Of a stretch of 6,203 bases of DNA, positions 1 to 5,950 are shown one piece after another. The notes under the pieces are model-generated. The model did no database searches, was not told the DNA's origin, and saw only the letters and a list, made by a program, of their open reading frames with translations. Every line of letters begins with the position of its first letter. Position 1 is the stretch's first letter. A program made the position numbers and the translations under genes. Origin of the DNA: Cellvibrionales bacterium UBA7375 (GTDB lineage Bacteria > Pseudomonadota > Gammaproteobacteria > Pseudomonadales > Porticoccaceae); assembly GCA_002469845.1 (NCBI GenBank), contig DKNZ01000033.1, forward strand, positions 1,696-7,898, given 5' to 3'.

Positions 1-483
1 CTCTCGCAGACAATCCTCAATTAAACCGGCCTGATAACGCGACTTTACTCGAAAAATAGGCATCGCCTGAGTTGCCCCCTGATCGATCCAACGGGTAGGC
101 ACCTGAGAGCCTCGAGTAATGCCTACTTTAACCCCAGAGCTATTGGCCAGATAAACATAATGGTCGGTAAAACAATATTGTTCACCCCAATTGGGGTCGC
201 GACAGGTACCCTGTTCATAGTGGCATTTTTCGGGGCTCATAATGCAGGTGTCACATTGAGGTAACTTAGTAAAACAGGGGTAACAATAACCCTGACTAAA
301 GCTTTTTTTAGATCGTCGCCCGCAATGTGTACAGTGAATATCACCCAAATATTCCAACCGAATTGGTTTTCCTATTAAACCATTAAGTGGTTCACGGTGG
401 TCATCAAGAGGCAAAAAATATTGCACCTGCTCACCGAGTTCTACCTGCATTTTTGCCAAATGACCTGACACCGAAATAGACAT
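1..483 (-). CDS. DUF2797 family protein, N-terminal 161 residues (3' end outside window)
   Basis: The frame opens at an ATG at 483 and is still open at base 1, so the C-terminus is missing. The protein begins MSISVSGHLAKMQ and matches what I recall of DUF2797 proteins of gammaproteobacteria, whose biochemical role is unknown. Two parts are visible. Residues 50-104 hold nine cysteines (51, 54, 67, 70, 77, 80, 87, 94, 104), including three CxxC pairs, which suggests bound zinc. Residues 109-124 read YVYLANSSGVKVGITR, followed by R131 and E156, a pattern resembling the core of GIY-YIG/T5orf172 domains; that link is my inference. The start overlaps the yeaC stop by one base (TAATG), which indicates translational coupling, and a GGGA lies about 8 bases upstream as a ribosome site. 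The family call is firm; the function is not known. Confidence 0.85.
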   Translation of the reverse strand, partial: MSISVSGHLAKMQVELGEQVQYFLPLDDHREPLNGLIGKPIRLEYLGDIHCTHCGRRSKKSFSQGYCYPCFTKLPQCDTCIMSPEKCHYEQGTCRDPNWGEQYCFTDHYVYLANSSGVKVGITRGSQVPTRWIDQGATQAMPIFRVKSRYQAGLIEDCLRE

Positions 484-728
484 TAATCGTCCCACTTAAT
501 CGGTTTCGGATTATCTTCCGGTGCGCATATAGGTTCTTTGGGCGGAACATAGCCAGTACGTTCCGACTCTGGATTACGCTGATCATAGGCAATAATGGCC
601 TGCATACAAAGGGATCGCTGCTCATCACTAATGCTGCGACCATTGGGCCATTTGCCAATTTCTACCGCCTTTTGCAGTTGCTGGTAGATTTCAGGAGTAA
701 TACTGTTAAGTAGCTGTTGAAAATCCAT
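483..728 (-). CDS. yeaC: YeaC family protein (DUF1315)
   Basis: This is a complete small protein of 81 residues, close to the length of E. coli YeaC. The family signature is in the N-terminal half: an MDFQQLLNSITPEIYQQL start, then AVEIGKWPNG at about 22-31, then a helix beginning SDEQRSLCMQAIIAY. The C-terminal half is polar and proline-rich and ends PKPIKWDD, as in Pseudomonas-type members. No signal peptide or membrane segment is present, so it should be cytoplasmic. Its function is unknown. It begins 6 bases after the rhomboid stop codon; a GAAGAG inside the end of the rhomboid gene can serve as ribosome site. Its stop shares a base with the start of the DUF2797 gene. It therefore sits in the middle of a polycistronic unit headed by nadK. 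Confidence 0.88.
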   Translation of the reverse strand: MDFQQLLNSITPEIYQQLQKAVEIGKWPNGRSISDEQRSLCMQAIIAYDQRNPESERTGYVPPKEPICAPEDNPKPIKWDD

Positions 729-734
729 ACCTAA

Positions 735-1349
735 TTACTCTTCGCTATTTTTACTTAGGGCTAAACTTTTTAACGCAAAAGTTAGACCTATTAAAAGCCC
801 AGCCACTAGGCCGCTTAAATGAGCCGCATTGGCTACCCCTATTCCCAGTGCAACTTCTAATACACCGGTCATACAGAGTACTAACCAACCCACCATAAAC
901 CCCATTAAACCGCTGGGAAGTGGCGCAAAGTACTGCGGGGCAATTTTATGTTTTATCCAAAGATATCCCAATAATGCATATATGACACCGGACATACCGC
1001 CAAAGTATATAGTTCCTGACCAATAGAACTGAGCAATATTTGATGCGGCGCCACTGATAACAACTAACAACAGCAAATGCACTGAGCCTTCTATATATTC
1101 AATTCTAGAGCCCAGCATGGCCAACCAAAGTCCATTAAACACCAAATGTAAGATTCCGAAATGTAAAAAAATAGGGGTTAATATTCGATAATATTGACCT
1201 TGATTTGGCTCGGCAAAGAATAAAGTATTTGTTATGGAAGGGCTCAATTCAACAATACTGGCACCCACTAAACAGCCAAGAATTAGAAGTGCCACAATTG
1301 GACTTTTCTTGATCCCATAGCGCCAACTAGCAATATTCCAAAAATTCAT
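735..1349 (-). CDS. GlpG-type rhomboid intramembrane serine protease
   Basis: This 204-residue polytopic protein has about six hydrophobic segments (roughly 17-35, 64-82, 89-108, 117-134, 147-165 and 175-194). The catalytic dyad is clear: Ser120 in FGGMSGVIYALLGY and His177 in ANAAHLSGLVAG. His63, His68 and Asn72 in FLHFGILHLVFN correspond to GlpG His145, His150 and Asn154, which line the active site and oxyanion hole. Rhomboids cleave transmembrane substrates within the inner membrane; the substrate here is unknown. The core is very GlpG-like, but the roughly 90-residue cytoplasmic N-terminal domain of E. coli GlpG is absent: only about 16 residues precede the first membrane segment. A rhombosortase is less likely because the whole core follows GlpG. 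An AGGGA sits 4 bases before the ATG. The gene starts 28 bases after the nadK stop, so it is probably in the same operon. Confidence 0.9.
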   Translation of the reverse strand: MNFWNIASWRYGIKKSPIVALLILGCLVGASIVELSPSITNTLFFAEPNQGQYYRILTPIFLHFGILHLVFNGLWLAMLGSRIEYIEGSVHLLLLVVISGAASNIAQFYWSGTIYFGGMSGVIYALLGYLWIKHKIAPQYFAPLPSGLMGFMVGWLVLCMTGVLEVALGIGVANAAHLSGLVAGLLIGLTFALKSLALSKNSEE

Positions 1350-1377
1350 ATATTCCCTATTAGATACAGGCAGTCAT

Positions 1378-2271
1378 TTATCGTTCTTTCTTTACGCCCA
1401 AACGACTACCCCAGCCTAATTTAGAGCGAGAAACTTTATAAAAGTTATTGTCTTTGGGGTGGATTAATGAAATTGCATGACGGTGCTTTACAATACGAAT
1501 AGTGTCACCCGGCTCAGTAATAAGATCATCTTGACCATCACAGGTCACTGAGGGATGCAGTTCATGTTTTGAATTAACCTTAATCTCTATTTCAGAATTA
1601 CCATCAAGTACTATAGGTCGACTACTGAGTGTATGGGGATTTAATGGCACACAAACCATCGCATCAAGTTCTGGGCAGATCAGTGGCCCGCCGGCTGACA
1701 GGGCGTAGGCAGTGGAGCCTGTAGGGGTAGCTACAATCAATCCATCTGAACGCTGACTATAAACAAATTCGCCATCCACATAGAGTTCAAATTCCATCAT
1801 GCGAACCGACATACCGGGGTGAAGTACAACATCATTTAATGCAGTGCCAGAGCCGATTTCTTTACCATTGCGAGAAATGCTGGTGTTCAGCATAAAGCGT
1901 TCAGTTTGCTTAAATTCACCGGCCAATACAGGTGAAACACGGTCTTCAATTTCGTCGGGAGTTATATCCGTCAAAAAACCAAGTCGACCTAGGTTTATCC
2001 CCAAAAGAGGCACATCGCTAGACGCTATTTTTCGGCAAGCACTAAGGATACTGCCATCACCACCAATAACCACCACCAAATCGATGGCATTTAGAAATTC
2101 ATTGATATGAAGGGAGGTTTTTACCGGCCATTCAACCAGTTGCGCAGTATTATGTTCATAGACCACTTCCCGCCCCTGCGCCTGCAGAAACAAGTCCAGC
2201 TTTTGGATTGATTGCTTAACTTCCTGTGCATCTATACTGCTAAGCAATCCAATTCGTTGAAAATACGACAT
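1378..2271 (-). CDS. nadK: NAD kinase (ATP/polyphosphate-dependent NAD+ kinase)
   Basis: NAD kinase phosphorylates NAD+ to NADP+ in the cytoplasm and is the sole known de novo source of NADP. The catalytic GGDG motif is at residues 70-73 (VVVIGGDGSILSACR), followed by PLLGINLGRLGFLTD at 88-102. The family's NE/D motif appears as LNDVVLHPG (Asn146-Asp147). The substrate loop SDGLIVATPTGSTAYALSAGG is at 175-195, and the C-terminus has the usual FYKVSRSKLGWG. I chose the ATG at 2271 (297 residues) because MSYFQRIGLLSS aligns with the normal start of the family. The frame stays open to a TTG at 2361, with ATGs at 2334 and 2328, but that extension crosses a perfect palindrome and reads as leader. 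The ribosome site is weak: an AAGG 14 bases upstream. It is the first gene of a cluster with the rhomboid, yeaC and DUF2797. Confidence 0.96.
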   Translation of the reverse strand: MSYFQRIGLLSSIDAQEVKQSIQKLDLFLQAQGREVVYEHNTAQLVEWPVKTSLHINEFLNAIDLVVVIGGDGSILSACRKIASSDVPLLGINLGRLGFLTDITPDEIEDRVSPVLAGEFKQTERFMLNTSISRNGKEIGSGTALNDVVLHPGMSVRMMEFELYVDGEFVYSQRSDGLIVATPTGSTAYALSAGGPLICPELDAMVCVPLNPHTLSSRPIVLDGNSEIEIKVNSKHELHPSVTCDGQDDLITEPGDTIRIVKHRHAISLIHPKDNNFYKVSRSKLGWGSRLGVKKER

Positions 2272-2298
2272 ATTTTTAAAATCGACCTTAAACCCAAG

Positions 2299-2304
2299 AT
2301 TATA
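2299..2304 (-). promoter_or_regulatory. candidate -10 element for nadK operon (proximal)
   Basis: On the minus strand there is an exact TATAAT that would start transcription near 2292, giving a leader of about 20 bases to the nadK ATG at 2271. The hexamer about 17 bases upstream does not resemble TTGACA, so this promoter would need an activator or be weak. The palindrome at 2330-2353 would then lie about 40 to 60 bases upstream of the start, a position typical of activator sites. This is a consensus match only. Confidence 0.3.
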
Positions 2305-2329
2305 CAGGGTAGTTGCCTGTGGATGCATA

Positions 2330-2353
2330 ATCATTAAATAATTATTTAATGAT
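2330..2353. repeat. perfect 24-bp AT-rich palindrome upstream of nadK
   Basis: The left arm is ATCATTAAATAA and the right arm is its exact reverse complement, with no spacer; the symmetry breaks at 2329/2354. It lies 58 bases upstream of the nadK start codon. It could be a binding site for a dimeric regulator, or, if transcription starts further upstream, form an AU-rich hairpin in the nadK leader RNA. It has one G:C pair per arm and no following T-tract suited to a terminator. It does not match any operator I know well. Confidence 0.9.
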
Positions 2354-2393
2354 AGTAACAAGCTAGTGGATGATTTTAAAAGAAAAAATGGAA

Positions 2394-2403
2394 TTTATAC
2401 CAA
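2394..2403 (-). promoter_or_regulatory. candidate extended -10 element for nadK operon (distal)
   Basis: The minus strand reads TTGGTATAAA, an extended -10 form (TG, one base, then TATAAA). Transcription from here would start near 2387 and give a leader of about 115 bases containing the palindrome. The -35 region is poor (TTATAT at a 17-base spacing). The same ten bases occur in front of the aminotransferase gene at 3684-3693. Confidence 0.3.
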
Positions 2404-2461
2404 ACCAACATCTTGCATATAACCTACAATGGAAGGTTTTTCTTAATTGGTTTTGGCGCTT

Positions 2462-3658
2462 TTAAGAATCCAATACCGTTTTAATTGATTGGGTTAAATA
2501 TTCGATATTATTGGAATTAATACCCGCCAAATTAACTCGCGTTGAACCAACAATATAAATGGCAAACTCTTCACGAAGACGATTTAATTGATCAGAGGTA
2601 ATCCCCAAGAAAGAAAACATGCCTTGCTGTTGTTTTATATGACTAAAATCCAAACCCGCAGCATTATTATTAATACCATCGGTTAACAATGTGCGCATTG
2701 ATTTAATCCGCAATCTCACCTCTTCCAACTCAGCCTGCCAATTAGCGCGCAACTGATCATCTCCCAGAATAAGCGACACTAGCAAAGCTCCGTGGGCTGG
2801 TGGCATAGAATAGATTTGACGGGCAATAGACATAGACTGAGCAGAAACGATCTTAGCCTGCTCAGCAGACTCAGCCACTAGGGTGATAGAACCGGTACGC
2901 TCGCGGTACAAACCAAAGTTCTTAGAGCATGAAGAAGCCACTAAAAGCTCCGGCAAACGCTCAGCCATCATACGCAGACCATAGGCATCGGCATCCAGCC
3001 CCTGCCCCAACCCCTGATAGGCAATATCAATAAACGGGATAAACTCTCTCTCAAGGGCAATATCAGCAATTTGATCCCAATGCTCAGGTTGTAAATCGGC
3101 ACCTGTAGGGTTGTGACAGCAACCATGTAACAACACAACATCACCCGCCGGTACACGATTTAACGTCTCCATCATGGCATCAATATTAATACTATGAGTG
3201 GTTTTATCGTAATAAGGGTAGTCTTCAATCTCAAAACCCGCGCTTCCCATTAATGGAATATGATTAGGCCAAGTAGGAATACCCACCCAAAGCTTAGCAT
3301 CGGGACGCGCTCGCTGAACTACCTCAGCACCCACGCGCAAAGAACCAGAACCACCCGGGGCCTGAAGGGTTACAAGACGATCTGAATTAAGAATACTGTG
3401 ATCAGCACCAAAAAGAAGCGCCATCATCAACTGGTTATACCCAGCATCACCGGCAATACCCTGATAAGCCTTAGTATTTTCAAGCTCCATCAACTTAGCT
3501 TCGGCTAACTTCACAGACTTCATAACCGGTGTTCGACCACTATCATCCTGATAAACACCTACGCCTAAATCAATCTTATGATCTCTACTGTCAGCCCTAA
3601 AAGCTGCCATTAATCCTAAAATAGGATCCCCTGCAACAGGTTTTAAATTCTCAAACAT
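2462..3658 (-). CDS. amino acid aminotransferase, class I (aspartate/aromatic, AspC-TyrB type)
   Basis: This pyridoxal-phosphate enzyme transfers amino groups between aspartate, tyrosine or phenylalanine and 2-oxoglutarate in the cytoplasm. It has 398 residues, the usual length of the AspC/TyrB group (E. coli AspC has 396), and numbering runs in parallel. Lys246 in SSCSKNFGLYRERTG is the Schiff-base lysine. Trp130, Asn183 in HNPTG, Asp211, Tyr214 and Arg254 contact the cofactor. Arg280 (SIARQIYS) and Arg374 (STRVNLAGI) are the two arginines that bind the substrate carboxylates. All expected catalytic residues are present. Aspartate versus aromatic preference cannot be read from these motifs, so I give no symbol. 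A strong TAGGAG lies 8 bases before the ATG, and an extended -10 element is just upstream. It follows the ybfF-like gene by 62 bases and may be partly read through from it. Confidence 0.94.
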   Translation of the reverse strand: MFENLKPVAGDPILGLMAAFRADSRDHKIDLGVGVYQDDSGRTPVMKSVKLAEAKLMELENTKAYQGIAGDAGYNQLMMALLFGADHSILNSDRLVTLQAPGGSGSLRVGAEVVQRARPDAKLWVGIPTWPNHIPLMGSAGFEIEDYPYYDKTTHSINIDAMMETLNRVPAGDVVLLHGCCHNPTGADLQPEHWDQIADIALEREFIPFIDIAYQGLGQGLDADAYGLRMMAERLPELLVASSCSKNFGLYRERTGSITLVAESAEQAKIVSAQSMSIARQIYSMPPAHGALLVSLILGDDQLRANWQAELEEVRLRIKSMRTLLTDGINNNAAGLDFSHIKQQQGMFSFLGITSDQLNRLREEFAIYIVGSTRVNLAGINSNNIEYLTQSIKTVLDS

Positions 3659-3683
3659 TTAGGTAGCTCCTAACTACAACCAG

Positions 3684-3693
3684 TTTATACCAA
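3684..3693 (-). promoter_or_regulatory. candidate extended -10 element for the aminotransferase gene
   Basis: The minus strand reads TTGGTATAAA (TG, one base, TATAAA), an extended -10 that needs little -35 contact; the -35 region is indeed poor. Transcription would start near 3677, just before the TAGGAG ribosome site, giving a leader of about 19 bases. It lies in the 62-base gap after the ybfF-like gene, where I see no terminator. Confidence 0.4.
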
Positions 3694-3720
3694 CATTTTA
3701 CTACGGATTGATACTATTGT

Positions 3721-4491
3721 TCAGGAATTTTCACTAATAAATTGCAAAACAAGCTGGTTAAATAGTTCTGGTTTTTCAGCATGCAGCCAATGACCGACAG
3801 CCTTAACCGTTTGAACAGACGATTGAGGAAATAAAGTATTAATTATGGGTATGTGATGCGGTTCAATATAATTAGAATGCTCAGCCTTTAAAAATAGACA
3901 TGGCGCGTTAAATACATCGCCCAGTGGAGCAACAGATATTTGGCTTTCATAGCTTGCTTTAATAGCATTAATATTGATCTTAAACTCAAAATTACCCGCC
4001 GTATTACGACGTAAGTTTTTCAGTAAAAAAGCGCGTACAGAAAGCTCAATACCATGCTCAGATAAAAAGGAATCCGCCGTCTTTCTATCTTTAATATATA
4101 CTTTAGTTAAATTATATAAAGTATTGATTATATTTATATTATTATCTTCATATCTTACAGGAGCCATATCGGCAACCACCAGAGATGTAACCCTATCTGG
4201 GCAAGTCATAGCCAACTGCATCGCCACCTTACCACCCAGCGAATGCCCCACAAAATAAGCCTCATCAATGGATAGGGCATCCATCAACTCAACCATATCC
4301 TCAGCCATTGATAATAGGCCCATTTTTGAGTCATGAGGCGAGTCGCCATGGTTGCGAAGATCAACGGAAATAACCCGATAATTAGACGCAAGAGCGCGGG
4401 CTAAATTACCCAAATTAGACAGGGAGCCAAATAAGCCATGGATAAGAAAAACAGGGTTACCACCCCCCTGCTCAGAATAATTAAGCTGCAT
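3721..4491 (-). CDS. ybfF: YbfF-type alpha/beta-fold hydrolase (esterase)
   Basis: This is an alpha/beta hydrolase of 256 residues from the chosen ATG; E. coli YbfF has 254 and is an esterase with activity on acyl-CoA and short esters. Signatures run in order: PVFLIHGLFGSLSNLGNLA at 13-31 (oxyanion region), VDLRNHGDSP at 43-52, the nucleophile elbow GHSLGGK with Ser84, Asp108 in VVADMAPV (the position of the acid residue in YbfF, as I recall it), and His234 in AVGHWLHAEKPE. No signal peptide is present, so it is cytoplasmic; the natural substrate is unknown. The frame extends to a TTG at 4524, but the ATG at 4491 aligns MQLNYSEQ with the YbfF start. No good Shine-Dalgarno stands before either start. 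It is divergent from the alcohol dehydrogenase gene and 62 bases ahead of the aminotransferase gene. Confidence 0.9.
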   Translation of the reverse strand: MQLNYSEQGGGNPVFLIHGLFGSLSNLGNLARALASNYRVISVDLRNHGDSPHDSKMGLLSMAEDMVELMDALSIDEAYFVGHSLGGKVAMQLAMTCPDRVTSLVVADMAPVRYEDNNINIINTLYNLTKVYIKDRKTADSFLSEHGIELSVRAFLLKNLRRNTAGNFEFKININAIKASYESQISVAPLGDVFNAPCLFLKAEHSNYIEPHHIPIINTLFPQSSVQTVKAVGHWLHAEKPELFNQLVLQFISENS

Positions 4492-4677
4492 AAGAAAGCC
4501 GAATCTCTTAAAAATAAAACACAAACTATGTTACATGATTTAATCTATAACCAGACTATTTTTTGCTATCTTTTACAGAACTTTGAATATTTAGTTGAGA
4601 AACGACACGTCACTATATACATTGAGATGACTTAGTGAAAATTAGGGTATATTTTCTGAAACTAAAATGAGCGCTAT
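4492..4677. promoter_or_regulatory. divergent intergenic region between ybfF-like and dehydrogenase genes
   Basis: This AT-rich stretch of 186 bases should hold the promoters of both flanking genes. For the plus-strand dehydrogenase I see two weak options: TTGAGA (4595-4600) with TACATT (4618-4623) at 17-base spacing, and TATATT at 4648-4653, with start near 4660 and no good -35. The second option lies within an inverted repeat, GAAAAT at 4637-4642 and ATTTTC at 4651-4656. I could not choose a convincing promoter for the minus-strand hydrolase. No small gene is evident. Confidence 0.5.
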
Positions 4678-5892
4678 ATGTTAAATATAACGACTTTTTT
4701 TTATAGGCTTTATCACTTTTGCCTAAAACTACTAATTGGCGTGCTTCCGCAGCCCAGTCCTATTTTATTTAAGGGCGATGGCGCCCTTGATCACCTAATA
4801 AGCGATATAAAAGCCAATAAACTAAACCGATTACTGCTGGTAACCGATCATCAAATTAAATGCTTAGGACTGCATCAAGATATAAGAACTTTACTTGCCG
4901 ACAATACGATTTCAACGGAGCTATATAGCGATGTTGAGCCCAATAACCCTATCGAAAATATTGAGCAGGGTTTAAAACACTACCAACAAACCCAGTGCCA
5001 AGGGGTTATATGTCTAGGTGGCGGATCAGTAATGGACTGCGGCAAGCTGATCGCCGCCCGAGTCGCTAGACCTGAAAAAACCACTGCTCAACTTAAAGGA
5101 TTATTTAAGGTGCGGCGCAAGCTGCCGCCGGTTTATGCCATCCCCACAACCGCTGGCACAGGCTCAGAAACCACTGTTGCCGCCGTAGTGTTTGACCCAA
5201 TCGCTAAACAGAAATTTGCTGTCACTGACCTATGCCTATGCCCCAGAGCGGCAGTATTGATCCCTAAGCTAACTTATGGTCTCCCGCCGCCAATTACCGC
5301 TAATACGGGTATGGACGCCCTAACCCATGCTATTGAGGCCTATATCAGTATTATTGGTACAAAATTTACCCGCCAAAAAGCCAGGGATGCCTGCGGCTTA
5401 ATTTTCGCCAATCTTTTACCCGCTTATCAGCAGGGGGATAACCATCAATACCGTGAAAATATGCTACTGGCATCCTTTTATGCTGGAGAGGCCTTTACCC
5501 GCGCGCATATAGGCTATGTGCACGCCATTGCTCATAATATAGGTGGCTATTACGGCACAGCCCACGGCCTTGCTAATGCCGTTATATTACCCAAGGTATT
5601 GCGCTGGTATGGCCATTCCGCGGAACAAAAACTAGCCCAACTGGCAGATCATTGCCAAATAGGGGGTGATAAAAACACCCAAGCCGCGAAAGCACTGGCA
5701 TTTATACAGGCAATTGAACAGCTAAACCAACAGATGGGTATTCCCACAGTGCTAAATGACCTAAAAGCTGAGGATATTCCTGCACTTGCCAGAAAAGCTC
5801 TAAAAGAGGCTCACCCCGAATACCCGGTACCTAAATTTATGGATTTAAATAGCTGCCAAGAGATACTTAGAAGTTTATTGGTGGAAAAATAA
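4678..5892 (+). CDS. iron-containing (group III) alcohol dehydrogenase
   Basis: This NAD(P)-dependent oxidoreductase belongs to the Fe-ADH family, which interconverts alcohols and aldehydes; the substrate cannot be read from the sequence. It has 404 residues. The nucleotide-binding GGGS is at 114-117 (CLGGGSVMDCGK, with Asp120 and Lys123), and PTTAGTGSE at 156-164. The four metal ligands are intact: Asp213 and His217 in GMDALTHAIEAY, His282 in YVHAIAH, and His296 in GTAHGLANA; their spacing is near that of E. coli FucO. His286 matches the conserved second histidine of the HxxxH motif. Residues 1-25 are an extra hydrophobic, aromatic-rich segment with Arg10 and Lys17 ahead of the dehydrogenase fold. 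The ribosome site is weak (a GAG about 6 bases before the ATG). The gene is divergent from the ybfF-like gene and converges on the epimerase gene with 58 bases between stops. Confidence 0.93.
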   Translation: MLNITTFFYRLYHFCLKLLIGVLPQPSPILFKGDGALDHLISDIKANKLNRLLLVTDHQIKCLGLHQDIRTLLADNTISTELYSDVEPNNPIENIEQGLKHYQQTQCQGVICLGGGSVMDCGKLIAARVARPEKTTAQLKGLFKVRRKLPPVYAIPTTAGTGSETTVAAVVFDPIAKQKFAVTDLCLCPRAAVLIPKLTYGLPPPITANTGMDALTHAIEAYISIIGTKFTRQKARDACGLIFANLLPAYQQGDNHQYRENMLLASFYAGEAFTRAHIGYVHAIAHNIGGYYGTAHGLANAVILPKVLRWYGHSAEQKLAQLADHCQIGGDKNTQAAKALAFIQAIEQLNQQMGIPTVLNDLKAEDIPALARKALKEAHPEYPVPKFMDLNSCQEILRSLLVEK

Positions 5893-5950
5893 CTGCCTCA
5901 GAACCTTTGTCGAAACGCAATTTATATCGCTTAAGAATAGCTACTTAAAT

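Noticed and set aside
829..1026. Plus-strand open frame opposite the rhomboid gene
   Set aside because: It is the complement of the catalytic Ser/His region of the protease, with no ribosome site or recognisable domain.
1844..2110. Plus-strand open frame opposite nadK
   Set aside because: It lies wholly antisense to the conserved GGDG to LNDVVLH part of NAD kinase and looks like a codon-usage shadow.
3974..4258. Plus-strand open frame with a hydrophobic middle, opposite the esterase
   Set aside because: It lies wholly antisense to a conserved coding region; the hydrophobic stretch is the complement of Asn/Ile-rich codons in the esterase.
4438..4635. Plus-strand open frame across the ybfF-like start and the divergent region
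   Set aside because: It is antisense to the conserved N-terminus of the esterase, its start lies inside that gene, and the product is low-complexity and resembles no family I know.
4667..4684. Five-codon frame (MSAIC) overlapping the dehydrogenase start
   Set aside because: Such short frames are expected by chance; there is no ribosome site or amino-acid bias to suggest a regulatory leader peptide.
5893..5950. Possible bidirectional terminator between the convergent genes
   Set aside because: Only a 5-bp TTAAG/CTTAA repeat with an 8-base loop is present, without GC pairs or a proper T-tract.
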